From JBBIRW01 sp037441565 (lineage in GTDB: Bacteria; Desulfobacterota; JBBIRW01), in NCBI GenBank assembly GCA_037441565.1, contig JBBIRW010000005.1:124001-188000 (forward strand): a stretch of 64,000 bases of DNA, given 5' to 3'. A model generated the notes under the pieces. The model was given only the letters and a program-made list of their open reading frames with translations, was not told the origin of the DNA and did no database searches. Shown here one piece after another: positions 9,168-18,776 of the stretch; within the stretch, counting starts at the first letter, position 1; each line of letters starts with the position of its first letter. The position numbers and the translations under genes were made by a program.

Positions 9168-11618
9168 ATGCCTGAAGGTCAGCAGATAATCCAGGTAAGC
9201 ATAGAGGAGGAGCTCAAGAGGTCATATCTCGACTACGCAATGAGCGTGATTATTGGAAGGGCGCTTCCGGATGCAAGGGATGGGCTAAAGCCTGTTCACA
9301 GGAGAATCCTCTATGCGATGAGGGAACTTGGCCTTGAATGGAATAAGCCATTTAAGAAATCCGCAAGGGTTGTCGGGGACGTTATTGGAAAGTACCATCC
9401 TCATGGCGAAGGGGCTGTATATGATGCCATTGTCAGGATGGCACAGGATTTCACAACAAGATATCCTCTTATTGATGGACAGGGAAATTTCGGCTCAATA
9501 GATGGTGACCCTCCTGCGGCCATGCGCTACACGGAGATAAGGATGAGCCGCATAACCGCTGAGATGATGGAGGAGATAGATAAGGATACCGTTGATTTCC
9601 AGCCAAATTACGATGAGTCACTACAGGAACCCACAATACTACCAACAAAGATACCGAATCTCTTAATAAATGGCGCATCTGGTATTGCTGTTGGAATGGC
9701 AACAAATATACCACCCCACAATCTTAGAGAGATTAATGATGCGGCCATTGCCCTGCTTGAAAATCCAAATATAACAATCAGTGAACTAATTGAGTATGTG
9801 AAAGGGCCCGATTTCCCAACGGGGGGATTTATACTGGGGAAAGAGGGTGTTAAGGAGTCGTATGAGACAGGGAGGGGCACATTTCAGATAAGGGGAAGGG
9901 CAACGGTTGAGATAAAAAAGGGCGAGAGGGAGAATATTGTAATCACTGAAATACCATACCAGGTAAACAAGGCGAAGCTAATAGAGAGGATTGCAGAGCT
10001 CGTAAGGGATAAGAAGATAGAGGGGATATCGGAGATAAGGGATGAGTCAGATAGGGAAGGTATACGTATCGTACTCGAGCTGAAAAGGGAGGCAAACGCC
10101 AAAGTTATTTTAAATCAACTCTTTTTACACACCCCGCTTCAGATCTCATACGGAGTGATACTTTTAGCAATACTGAATGGTGAGCCCAAGATTCTCAATC
10201 TAAAGGAGGCGCTTCTTGCATTTATTGAACACAGAAAGGAGGTAGTGACAAGAAGGACATCCTATGATCTGAAAAAAGCAGAGGAAAGGGCACATATCCT
10301 TGAAGGTTTAAAAAGGGGGATTGAACATATCGATGAAATTGTTGCGATTATAAGAAGGGCAAGAAATCCTGAAGTGGCAAGGGATCAGCTTATTTCCCGA
10401 TTTGAGTTTACAGAGGCGCAAGCCCAGGCCATCCTTGACCTTAAGCTTCAGAGGCTTACGAGCCTTGAGAGGGAAAAGATCCTTGAGGAGTATAGGGAAA
10501 CGTTGTCGACGATCTCACGGCTGAGAGAGATCCTTTCGAGTGAGGCAATGATTAACAGGGTGATAAAGGATGAGCTTATTGAAATAAGGGAAAAATATGG
10601 GGATGAGAGGAGAACGAGGATAATCGAAGAAAAAGAGGCGCTCTCAATCGAAGACCTCATAGCTGAAGAAGACATGGTTGTTACAGTGACTCACTCAGGA
10701 TATCTTAAGAGAAGTCCATTGAGTATTTACAGGAAGCAGAGGAGAGGAGGGAAGGGAACAACAGGGATACTCACAAAGGATGAGGATTTCGTTGAGAACC
10801 TTTTTGTTGCATCCACGCATGATTACCTTCTCTTCTTTACCAATGCAGGAAGGGTATACTGGTTAAAAGTGCATTTAGTCCCCCAGGCAGGAAGATTGAC
10901 AAAAGGAAAGCCCATTGTTCAGCTTGTTCAGATACAGCCCGAAGAGAAGGTGACCGCAGTATGCACTGTAAGGGAGTTTAAAAAGGGCGAGTTTGTTTTT
11001 ATGGCAACACAGAAGGGTTTTGTAAAAAAGACCGATCTCAGGAGTTTCAGCAATCCACGCTCTTCAGGGATTATTGCAATTGGCCTTGACGAAGGGGACA
11101 CCCTTATAGGTGCTAAGATAACAAGGGGTGGTGCAGAGGTTATACTTGCAACGGAAAATGGCAAGGCAATCAGGTTTAGTGAAAATAATGTAAGGGAAAC
11201 AGGAAGGGTTGCGAAAGGGGTAAGAGGGATCGCTCTTGGTAGGAAGGATAAGGTTGTGGGGATGGAGATTATCACTGACCCGACCTTATACCTATTAGCA
11301 GTTACGGAAAGGGGGTTTGCAAAGAGGAGTAGGCTTTCTGAGTACAGGAGGCAAAGAAGGGGTGGAAGCGGGATAAAGCTTATGAACCTTACTGAGAAGA
11401 CCGGAAAGATAGTTGGGATTGTACAGGCCTCTGAAGAGGAGGAACTCATGATTATTACAGACAGGGGGAAGATCCTTCGTATAAGGGTTGCTGATATAAG
11501 AATTACAAGTAGAAGCACTTCAGGTGTGAGGGTAATAAATATGGAAGAGCGGGAGAGGGTTGCAGGCATTGCGAGGGTGATGGAGAAGGAAGATGACATT
11601 TCCCCCGAAACTGATTAA
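9168..11618 (+). CDS. gyrA: DNA gyrase subunit A
   Basis: GyrA cleaves and rejoins DNA in the gyrase A2B2 complex. The catalytic tyrosine is Y121 in AAMRYTEIRM. The C-terminal beta-pinwheel begins near residue 500 and carries the GyrA box QRRGGKG, which marks gyrase rather than topoisomerase IV. A second copy, QRRGGSG, occurs near residue 727. The quinolone-determining stretch reads HPHGEGAVYD, with Gly82 where E. coli has Ser83. The length, 816 residues, is normal. The next gene starts 26 bases before the gyrA stop, suggesting coupled translation. Confidence 0.97.
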   Translation: MPEGQQIIQVSIEEELKRSYLDYAMSVIIGRALPDARDGLKPVHRRILYAMRELGLEWNKPFKKSARVVGDVIGKYHPHGEGAVYDAIVRMAQDFTTRYPLIDGQGNFGSIDGDPPAAMRYTEIRMSRITAEMMEEIDKDTVDFQPNYDESLQEPTILPTKIPNLLINGASGIAVGMATNIPPHNLREINDAAIALLENPNITISELIEYVKGPDFPTGGFILGKEGVKESYETGRGTFQIRGRATVEIKKGERENIVITEIPYQVNKAKLIERIAELVRDKKIEGISEIRDESDREGIRIVLELKREANAKVILNQLFLHTPLQISYGVILLAILNGEPKILNLKEALLAFIEHRKEVVTRRTSYDLKKAEERAHILEGLKRGIEHIDEIVAIIRRARNPEVARDQLISRFEFTEAQAQAILDLKLQRLTSLEREKILEEYRETLSTISRLREILSSEAMINRVIKDELIEIREKYGDERRTRIIEEKEALSIEDLIAEEDMVVTVTHSGYLKRSPLSIYRKQRRGGKGTTGILTKDEDFVENLFVASTHDYLLFFTNAGRVYWLKVHLVPQAGRLTKGKPIVQLVQIQPEEKVTAVCTVREFKKGEFVFMATQKGFVKKTDLRSFSNPRSSGIIAIGLDEGDTLIGAKITRGGAEVILATENGKAIRFSENNVRETGRVAKGVRGIALGRKDKVVGMEIITDPTLYLLAVTERGFAKRSRLSEYRRQRRGGSGIKLMNLTEKTGKIVGIVQASEEEELMIITDRGKILRIRVADIRITSRSTSGVRVINMEERERVAGIARVMEKEDDISPETD

Positions 11619-12438
11619 AATTATTTATTTGCCTCTCTTGATACTCATCATAGCCTGCAATAGAAACCCCTCCGATGAACTTTTTCGAAAAGGGATAGAG
11701 GCCTGGGAAAAGGGGTATTTCAGGGAGGCAGCGAAGATCCTTGAAAGGGTATATATCCTTTATCCTCGCTCACCAAAGGCGCCGCAGGCATTGTTCTACA
11801 GTGCGGGCATCTACCTTTATAATCTCGATGATGCGGATAAAGCAGTAGAACTGCTACTTCAGATCGTTGAAAACTATCTGGACAGCAAGATTTCGATTGA
11901 GGCAGGGATGCTTGCAGGGGAAACCCTTGCGGATAAAATTGGTGATTATGAAAGGGCATTGACCCTTTACCGTGGGATGGTTTTACGAAATGGCCTTTTG
12001 AGCAGGGATGAGAGGGAGAAGATAATGTACAGGATCGCGAGGTGCCTCATTGAGTTGAGGCAATTTGATAGTGCAATTGATGAGCTGGAGAAACTTTGTG
12101 AAAAAGGCAACGAGAGATCTGTAAAGGAAAAGGCGCTTTTTGATCTCGCATGGATAAATTATCTACTCGGAAAGAATCGGGAGGCTATAAGAAGATTTGA
12201 GGAATTTATAAATAAATTTCCTGACAGCGAGCGTATAATGGATGCTAAGTTATGGATGGCTTATTGCATGGAAGAGGAGGGGGATTATAGAGGATCGAGG
12301 TCCATTCTGGAGGAAATCATCAATGTTTACCCTTATCGGTCAGTGATTGAGCAGAAGCTTGCACTCCTTGATGAGAAGGAAGGAAAAAAGTCAGGGATCT
12401 CAGTTAAAAAGCGCAGGGTGAGGATTAAAAATCGATAG
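11593..12438 (+). CDS. TPR-repeat lipoprotein, BamD-like, function unknown
   Basis: The 281-residue product starts with a basic segment and a hydrophobic stretch ending LIIACNRN. The cysteine near residue 22 is a good lipobox, so it is probably a membrane-anchored periplasmic lipoprotein. The rest consists of about six tetratricopeptide-like helix pairs (for example EAAKILERVYILYPRSPKA and AIRRFEEFINKFPDSERI), the arrangement of the BamD/YbgF/TolA-associated family. The tail is strongly basic (KKRRVRIKNR), which is unusual for BamD. It overlaps gyrA by 26 bases and uses GGAAG as ribosome site. BamD is a possible identity, but the cell could have a truer BamD elsewhere. Confidence 0.7.
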   Translation: MTFPPKLIKIIYLPLLILIIACNRNPSDELFRKGIEAWEKGYFREAAKILERVYILYPRSPKAPQALFYSAGIYLYNLDDADKAVELLLQIVENYLDSKISIEAGMLAGETLADKIGDYERALTLYRGMVLRNGLLSRDEREKIMYRIARCLIELRQFDSAIDELEKLCEKGNERSVKEKALFDLAWINYLLGKNREAIRRFEEFINKFPDSERIMDAKLWMAYCMEEEGDYRGSRSILEEIINVYPYRSVIEQKLALLDEKEGKKSGISVKKRRVRIKNR

Positions 12439-12455
12439 AATAACCGGAGAAGTCA

Positions 12456-14030
12456 ATGGGTAAGATCTGCAGACAATTTTTAACGACCTTGAGGAAAAGG
12501 AAGGCGATAAATAGTATACTTGATAAGGTTTCAGGGGATGAACTAACAGCGGCTGAAATCGAGAGACTTGGTGAGGAGCTTTTATCCTATGGCGAACAGG
12601 CAGTTCCGCTGTTAATCAAGAAATTAAAAAATTCCAGCACAAAGGAGATCGAACGCCTTCTGCCTCTGATAGAGTACCTTCAATTAGATGAGGTTGTTGA
12701 AAGCCTTTTTGAAATTCTTAAAACGCGAAATATGAACGATATATTAAGGGGAAAGATCCTGAGCGCTCTGAGAAATTTAGAGAAAGAGATGGATATCTCC
12801 TTTCCCATTCCAGGCCTAAACACCCATGAGTATGTTAACAATGCATTGTATTACCTGAGCAACGGTTTCCTTAATAGATATGAACGCAACGAGGAACTTA
12901 TAATAACATTCCTTGAGGACTTTCTCTCCTGTGATATATACGAAAAGCTTCAGATGGTAAAGAGCCTTTGCAACATAAAAGATTTAAGGACTATTCCTAT
13001 CCTCAGGCGTATAGCTGAAGATATATATGAAGAGGTTGCACTTTTGGCGCTCCAAGGTCTTGGAAGGATAAGGTCATATGAAGCCGTCTCTGCCCTTATT
13101 GACTACTTAAGCTTCCCCCGCCTCGATTGCCTGAAAAGGGAAGCAGAAAGATCACTCCAGAGGCTTAAATTCTGCGGATTTTCTCAGGGAAGGAAAAGAA
13201 TAAAACATGCCGCCATTCTTTATTCGCTTGCATCGTTAATAGATGGTTCGGGAAATCAGACGTTCTGGGTAGGAAAGCCAAAAAAGAACGGTAAGATAGA
13301 AAGCGCCTGTTTCATAATAAATGAGACATGGGGGCTTAGGGATTGTTTTGGTGGTGTTCCACTGGATATATCCGAATTTGAGATAACAGTAGAGGATTCT
13401 TCAGCGGAAAATACCTTCAGGTATGTGGATATTGCCTACATAGGTAAGATGATAAGTGATGCGCTTTACACAAATAAGATTAACAACACCCGGATCCCTG
13501 CTGAATTCCTTTTAAGAAGAGACCTTCTCGGAAGGATAAGTATCTATCCTGAGAGATATAATCCCCAATTTGAGGGATTTGATCTTGATAGGATAAGGAA
13601 GGATCTTTTTCTAAAAAGGAGCACTGCAGAGATTTTTGATATAAAGGAATTCAAAGGATGGGTTATATCGGATGAAAGAATATACGAATATGCAGAGCTT
13701 ATTATAAAAGATGGAAGAAGGGGTGCATTGAAAAATTACCCTATATTTTACGGGAATATATATAGGGAGATGGTTAAACCCAAATTGAAGGTGCTCGGAA
13801 GGAGATTGATCCTCACAGCTGATCTTATCAATAGGGCTGATAATGATCGAAGCACAGCGGAGGTCCTGCTTTGTGCAGGATTAAATCTCATTGAAGGGGA
13901 TGAGGAATCACTTTACACACATCCTTTTGTTAAGAGGTTCATATTTGAAACTCTAAATTCAGCGATACTATCCTTATTGAGGGGATCTGACCCAGTTCAT
14001 GGAAGACCTGGGCAGGGGGAAGGTTTTTAA
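12456..14030 (+). CDS. HEAT-repeat protein of unknown function
   Basis: I do not recognise this 524-residue protein. Residues about 30-250 form alpha-helical HEAT-like repeats (AVPLLIKKLKN, LRTIPILRRIAED, AVSALIDYLSF). From about 255 to the end is a mixed alpha/beta region starting HAAILYSLASLIDGSGNQTFWVG that matches no family I can name. There is no signal peptide or membrane segment, so it should be cytoplasmic. It lies 17 bases after the TPR lipoprotein gene and 10 bases before gpsA, apparently in one transcript. HEAT repeats usually mediate protein contacts, so a scaffold or regulatory role is possible. Confidence 0.6.
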   Translation: MGKICRQFLTTLRKRKAINSILDKVSGDELTAAEIERLGEELLSYGEQAVPLLIKKLKNSSTKEIERLLPLIEYLQLDEVVESLFEILKTRNMNDILRGKILSALRNLEKEMDISFPIPGLNTHEYVNNALYYLSNGFLNRYERNEELIITFLEDFLSCDIYEKLQMVKSLCNIKDLRTIPILRRIAEDIYEEVALLALQGLGRIRSYEAVSALIDYLSFPRLDCLKREAERSLQRLKFCGFSQGRKRIKHAAILYSLASLIDGSGNQTFWVGKPKKNGKIESACFIINETWGLRDCFGGVPLDISEFEITVEDSSAENTFRYVDIAYIGKMISDALYTNKINNTRIPAEFLLRRDLLGRISIYPERYNPQFEGFDLDRIRKDLFLKRSTAEIFDIKEFKGWVISDERIYEYAELIIKDGRRGALKNYPIFYGNIYREMVKPKLKVLGRRLILTADLINRADNDRSTAEVLLCAGLNLIEGDEESLYTHPFVKRFIFETLNSAILSLLRGSDPVHGRPGQGEGF

Positions 14031-14040
14031 AGGCATTACT

Positions 14041-15081
14041 ATGAAGCGGGAAGGGATATGTGTAATAGGGGCTGGAAGCTGGGGAACAACAGTTGCAATT
14101 ATGCTCGCTGATAAGGGCTATAACATTCACTTATGGGTTTATGAAGAGGAACTATGGAAGCTGATGCTTGAGGAGAGAGAAAATCCCTGGTACCTTCCGG
14201 ATGTAAAAATACCATCAACAGTAAAGCTTTATAATAACCTTATTGAGGCTATTGGAGGGAGCGATGTCATTATAAATGCCCTCCCCTCACATGCTGTAAA
14301 AGGGATATTTTCAAATATTAGAAACAGGATAGGGCCAGAAGCCTTTGTAATAAGCCTCTCAAAGGGTTTTGATCCGGAAACCCATCAGACCCCTTCAAGG
14401 GTGTTAGCATCTCTGATCCCATCACCGGCAAATAGAAGGATATGCGTAGTTTCAGGACCGAGCTTTGCCAGAGAAGTAGCTAAAAAACTTCCCACAGCTG
14501 TTGTATCAGCTTGCACGGATCTGGAGTGGGCAAAGAAGGCCCAGGAACTTCTCTCAACGCCCTATTTCAGGGTTTATATAAATAGAGACATCACAGGTGT
14601 TGAAATAGGAGGTGCCCTTAAGAATATAATAGCAATCGCAGCAGGCATATCTGATGGGCTGGAGCTCGGTTATAATGCAAAGGCGGCATTAATAGCAAGG
14701 GGGCTGATGGAGATGATGAGATTTGCAGCATTTATGGGGGCAGAGCCATTAACGCTTTGCGGTCTTTCAGGCATGGGTGATCTCGTGCTAACATGCACGG
14801 GCCAATTAAGTAGAAACTATTCAACAGGTATTGAGCTGGGAAGGGGCAGGAGTCTGAAGGATATAATTTCATCCAGGAGGGGTGTGATCGAAGGAATTGG
14901 GACTACAAGGATCGTAAGGGAGATATCTCAGAGGATGGGCATAGAGATGCCCATTACAAATGAAGTGTATGAGATCCTCTTTTTAAATAAACCCCCTCGC
15001 GCAGCCCTTGCAACCCTCCTATCACGTCAATTAAAGGAAGAGCTTGATTTTCCCCGAGAGGTGTGGTCACCCGGTGAATGA
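14041..15081 (+). CDS. gpsA: Glycerol-3-phosphate dehydrogenase (NAD(P)+)
   Basis: GpsA reduces dihydroxyacetone phosphate to sn-glycerol 3-phosphate for phospholipid synthesis. From the ATG at 14041 (AAAGG 7 bases upstream) the 346-residue protein begins KREGICVIGAGSWGTTVA, the nucleotide-binding GxGxxG. The family motifs FVISLSKGFD, VSGPSFAREV and GGALKNIIAIAAGISDGLELGYNAKAAL follow, with the catalytic lysine in ALKN. GLSGMGDLVLTCTG is also present. An upstream in-frame ATG at 13999 would put 14 residues before the Rossmann strand and overlap the previous gene, so I reject it. The stop abuts the stop of a convergent small gene. Confidence 0.96.
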   Translation: MKREGICVIGAGSWGTTVAIMLADKGYNIHLWVYEEELWKLMLEERENPWYLPDVKIPSTVKLYNNLIEAIGGSDVIINALPSHAVKGIFSNIRNRIGPEAFVISLSKGFDPETHQTPSRVLASLIPSPANRRICVVSGPSFAREVAKKLPTAVVSACTDLEWAKKAQELLSTPYFRVYINRDITGVEIGGALKNIIAIAAGISDGLELGYNAKAALIARGLMEMMRFAAFMGAEPLTLCGLSGMGDLVLTCTGQLSRNYSTGIELGRGRSLKDIISSRRGVIEGIGTTRIVREISQRMGIEMPITNEVYEILFLNKPPRAALATLLSRQLKEELDFPREVWSPGE

Positions 15082-15336
15082 TCAGAGTTTTTCTTCGGGC
15101 TCGATACCAAAGAGCTTATCAACAGGTTCAAGCTGAATGATGTAAAAGATGGGTTTAAAGATAAAAGAGTCGATTAAAAGCCCCACCGGATACCCGACGT
15201 ATGCTGCAATTCTAATCGGATGATTATAAAAGCCCTTCTTCAAAAATAGCCCCTTTTCCGGAAGCTCATCTGCCATAACTGGAGCTCCTATAAGGAAGAG
15301 AGAAAGTATCATGATTAAACAGAAAAGTTTTTTCAT
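15082..15336 (-). CDS. Small exported protein, function unknown
   Basis: The 84-residue product has a clear signal peptide, with a basic start, a hydrophobic core (FCLIMILSLFLIGAPV) and a likely cleavage after MA-D near residue 22. The mature part, about 62 residues, has the pattern NHPIRIAAYVGYPVGLLID followed by FKPIFYIIQ and LEPVDKLFG, consistent with one amphipathic or membrane-associated hairpin. I recall similar short exported proteins in Deltaproteobacteria but can assign no function. GGAGGT lies 5 bases before the ATG. It converges on gpsA, and the two stop codons share the palindrome TGATCA. It diverges from mfd across a 112-base gap. Confidence 0.72.
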   Translation of the reverse strand: MKKLFCLIMILSLFLIGAPVMADELPEKGLFLKKGFYNHPIRIAAYVGYPVGLLIDSFIFKPIFYIIQLEPVDKLFGIEPEEKL

Positions 15337-15448
15337 GACTCACCTCCGAATATAAAAATCATTATCACAAATAGATACAGAAGGCAAGAGGTCCTTGAGA
15401 TGATTAATATAAGGATATAGAATCTCTTTATATGGGCGATTTTTGAAT

Positions 15449-18400
15449 ATGATCGATGAAATTAAACAGATAAAAGATCTGCTTGAAAATGGTGGAAGGA
15501 GGATTACTATCTCGGGTTTGCGCGGTGGAGCAGCTTTTTTTATTGTCTCAGAACTTTTTAAAATTCTTAAAACTAAAAAGATAATCATAATTTGCACAGA
15601 TAGGGAGAGGGTGGATTGGGAAGAGGGCCTCGGCTTATTTCTCCCCAATATATCAATCAACTCCCTACCAGGCTTCATTCCACCCACTGTAAGGAGAACC
15701 CCGTGCTCCATCTCCGTTAGCGTGAAGAGATCGGGAACGTTGTGGAGACTGATCAATGATCAAGAGGGTATTTTTATATTTACAACCTCCGGAATTATTC
15801 AAAAAGCCCTATCAAAGGAAAGGTTTATAGATCTTTCATGGGAAGTAAAGAAGATGGATGAGATTGATAGGGGGGAGCTTTTTAATAAGCTGCTCGAGAT
15901 GGGGTATCAGATGAGGGAGTTGGTAGAGGAACGGGGCGAATTCTCTCTAAGGGGTGCAATAGTTGATATCTACCCCCCACTTGAAGACAAACCCCTTCGG
16001 ATTGAATTTGATGGTGATACCATAGCTTCCATAAGATATTTTGATCCAATTACCCAGAGGTCTGTCTCCCCTATAGACTCATTTAGGCTTATTCCGATTA
16101 ATGAATTTGATGAAGGTGGGCAGGATGGTGTTTTTTCATATCTGGACAGTCCATCAATCATCATTACGAGGGATTATGCTGAGGTTTTAAGGGAATGTGA
16201 CGAGCATTTTGAAAGGATTGAAAAATTAAGATCAAATTCGACATCAGCAGCTCTGGTCCCGTGGTATTTGGAAAGGGATGAACTATATGCCTTGCTTGAA
16301 AAATCGCGGATGATACACCTCGAGAGGATAGAACTTTTGCCATCCATTGAGAGGGGCATTTTTTTAATCCCATTTAAAAGCACGAAGGAAATCATCTTTG
16401 CTGCATTGAGTCACGATGTGGAGAAAAGGCCCCTTGAGCCCCTCGTGGTAAGGCTCGGGGAAAAATCATTAAACTATAGCATTTATATTTTTACTTCAAG
16501 TGAACACCAGGCCGAGATTTTATTAAAACTTCTTGAAGGATATGAGCTTCCAGTAAAAAGGGTAACCTCATACTCATATAATGAGGGACCGGGGGTTTAT
16601 CTACTTTCTTCAGGAACGATCCCCGAAGGATTTATAGATGAGGATAAAAAGAGGATTTTTCTGGGGGAGAGCGAAATCCTTGGTCAAAAGGAAAGGTGCA
16701 GGGCCATTACATCAGAAAGGGGTCTGCCATTCATCGAGAGCTTGAAGGATCTTAAGATCGGTGATCCTGTGGTTCATACCGAATATGGCATTGGGGTTTA
16801 CAGGGGATTAAGAAAGCTATCAATAGAAGGGGTTTCAGGGGATTTCCTTTACATTGAATATGAAGGCGGGGACAGGCTTTATGTGCCTGTTAATAAGATG
16901 CACCTTGTTCAGCGCTATATAGGAACAGGCAAAGAGAAGCCGAAGATAAGCAAGCTTGGAACAGGACAGTGGCAACGGACAAAGAAGAGGGTTAAGAGCT
17001 CTCTTAAGGAGATGGCCTCAGAGCTATTGAGGATTCATGCAGAAAGGGAGGTTCTGAAAGGATTTTCCTTTCCATCTGCTGAACCGTATCAAACGGAATT
17101 CAACGCCCTATTTCCATATGAGGAGACACCTGATCAGATACGCACAGAGGAGGAGATCATGGATGACATGGGTAAGGAGAAGCCGATGGATAGGATAGTT
17201 GTGGGAGATGTGGGTTTCGGAAAGACAGAGGTTGCAATCAGGGCAGCATTCAGGGCTGTAATGGCGGGAAAACAGGTTGCGGTTCTTGTTCCAACAACAA
17301 TACTTTGCCAGCAACATGAAAGGGTTTTCAGAGAAAGATTCAGAGGATGGCCTGTTCATATTGAGGCACTATCAAGGTTCAAGGATAGCGAAGAGCAGAA
17401 GAGGACATTGAAGGATTTAAGCGAGGGGAAGGTGGATATTATAATCGGAACGCACAGGCTCCTTCAAAGGGATGTTGTATTTAAGGATCTGGGCTTGCTG
17501 ATCATAGATGAAGAGCATAAGTTCGGGGTTGCACATAAGGAATATCTGCGGAAGATAAAGAGCACAGTGGATACCCTTACCCTTACTGCTACACCAATAC
17601 CGAGAACATTGCAGATGGCCCTTTCCGGTATCAAGGAGATGAGCAGGATTACAACGCCCCCTTACGATAGAAAATCTGTGAAGACTATCATTGCTCCCTT
17701 TGATAGAAAGCTTATAAGGGAGGCAATCATGCATGAACTGGAAAGGGGGGGTCAGGTATTTTTTGTTCACAATAGGGTAAGAAGTATGCACATTATGGAG
17801 AGATTTCTCAGGGCCCTTGTTCCTGAGGCATCCCTCGCAGTTGCGCATGGAGAAATGAGAAGCAGGGAGCTTGAAAGAACGATGTGGGATTTTGTAAGGG
17901 GGAAATATAACCTCCTCCTGTGCAGCACAATAATAGAGTCTGGTCTCGATATCGCAACAGCAAATACACTCATTGTGAACAGAGCAGATAAACTTGGCCT
18001 TGCGCAGCTATACCATCTGAGGGGGAGGGTTGGAAGATCCTCTGTGAAGGCGTTTGCATATTTTCTAATCCCGTCCGGTGGATATATAGGGCAGGAGGCA
18101 GCAAAGAGGCTGAATGCATTACAGGAACTTGAGGAGCTTGGATCAGGCTTCAGACTATCCCTTCTTGACCTTGAGATTCGCGGTGCTGGTAATCTCCTTG
18201 GGCCGGAACAGTCAGGACATATAGACGCAGTGGGGTTCGAACTGTATACAAAGATGCTGGAGGAGGTTGTAAGGGAGCTAAGGGGTGAGAGGTTGGAGGA
18301 GGAGATTGATCCGGAAATCGATCTCAAAATCCCTGCCTATATCCCCGAGAGTTACATTGCAGACGAGGGGGCAAGGTTTTCATTTTACAAGAGATTGCTG

Positions 18401-18760
18401 CTTTCATCGGAAGATGGCATTGAGAAGATAATGGAAGAGCTCAGAGATCGCTATGGACCTCCTTCACAGGAGGTGATAAATCTATTCAGTGTTATCAGGA
18501 TAAGGAATCTCATGAGGAGGATCGGGATAAAAAAGATTACATACAATGGGCAGAGCCTCTGCATGGAGTTTGTGGAAGGATTGGTAGAGCCTGAAGGGGT
18601 CATAAATATGATAAGAAAGACCAGGGGCTCACGGATAACACCCGATGGGCGCTTCTTTGTCCTTAAAAGATTTGAAAGCCCGCAGGATCTTTTGAAGGAA
18701 TCTATAAATATATTGAAGCACTTTCTGGAATATGTTAGGGTTATCACACCCGAAAAATAA
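15449..18760 (+). CDS. mfd: Transcription-repair coupling factor Mfd
   Basis: Mfd removes RNA polymerase stalled at DNA damage and recruits UvrA. The 1103 residues show the UvrB-like N-terminal module (to about 330) and the RNA-polymerase-interaction domain (GDPVVHTEYGIGVYRG near 440). The superfamily 2 translocase follows, with Walker A VGDVGFGKTEV and box II LLIIDEEHKFG, then TATPIPRTLQMAL and the TRG region. A C-terminal UvrB-homology-like domain closes the protein. I chose the ATG at 15449. A TTG two codons earlier is also in frame. The ribosome site is weak. uvrA lies 5 kb downstream in the same direction. Confidence 0.97.
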   Translation: MIDEIKQIKDLLENGGRRITISGLRGGAAFFIVSELFKILKTKKIIIICTDRERVDWEEGLGLFLPNISINSLPGFIPPTVRRTPCSISVSVKRSGTLWRLINDQEGIFIFTTSGIIQKALSKERFIDLSWEVKKMDEIDRGELFNKLLEMGYQMRELVEERGEFSLRGAIVDIYPPLEDKPLRIEFDGDTIASIRYFDPITQRSVSPIDSFRLIPINEFDEGGQDGVFSYLDSPSIIITRDYAEVLRECDEHFERIEKLRSNSTSAALVPWYLERDELYALLEKSRMIHLERIELLPSIERGIFLIPFKSTKEIIFAALSHDVEKRPLEPLVVRLGEKSLNYSIYIFTSSEHQAEILLKLLEGYELPVKRVTSYSYNEGPGVYLLSSGTIPEGFIDEDKKRIFLGESEILGQKERCRAITSERGLPFIESLKDLKIGDPVVHTEYGIGVYRGLRKLSIEGVSGDFLYIEYEGGDRLYVPVNKMHLVQRYIGTGKEKPKISKLGTGQWQRTKKRVKSSLKEMASELLRIHAEREVLKGFSFPSAEPYQTEFNALFPYEETPDQIRTEEEIMDDMGKEKPMDRIVVGDVGFGKTEVAIRAAFRAVMAGKQVAVLVPTTILCQQHERVFRERFRGWPVHIEALSRFKDSEEQKRTLKDLSEGKVDIIIGTHRLLQRDVVFKDLGLLIIDEEHKFGVAHKEYLRKIKSTVDTLTLTATPIPRTLQMALSGIKEMSRITTPPYDRKSVKTIIAPFDRKLIREAIMHELERGGQVFFVHNRVRSMHIMERFLRALVPEASLAVAHGEMRSRELERTMWDFVRGKYNLLLCSTIIESGLDIATANTLIVNRADKLGLAQLYHLRGRVGRSSVKAFAYFLIPSGGYIGQEAAKRLNALQELEELGSGFRLSLLDLEIRGAGNLLGPEQSGHIDAVGFELYTKMLEEVVRELRGERLEEEIDPEIDLKIPAYIPESYIADEGARFSFYKRLLLSSEDGIEKIMEELRDRYGPPSQEVINLFSVIRIRNLMRRIGIKKITYNGQSLCMEFVEGLVEPEGVINMIRKTRGSRITPDGRFFVLKRFESPQDLLKESINILKHFLEYVRVITPEK

Positions 18761-18776
18761 AAAAGGAGAGTCAGTC

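Noticed and set aside
10928..11599. Long open frame of 223 codons on the minus strand inside gyrA
   Set aside because: It is antisense to conserved GyrA sequence, is composed of Ser/Ile/Leu-rich low-information sequence typical of the complement of AGG/ATA-rich codons, and has no ribosome site.
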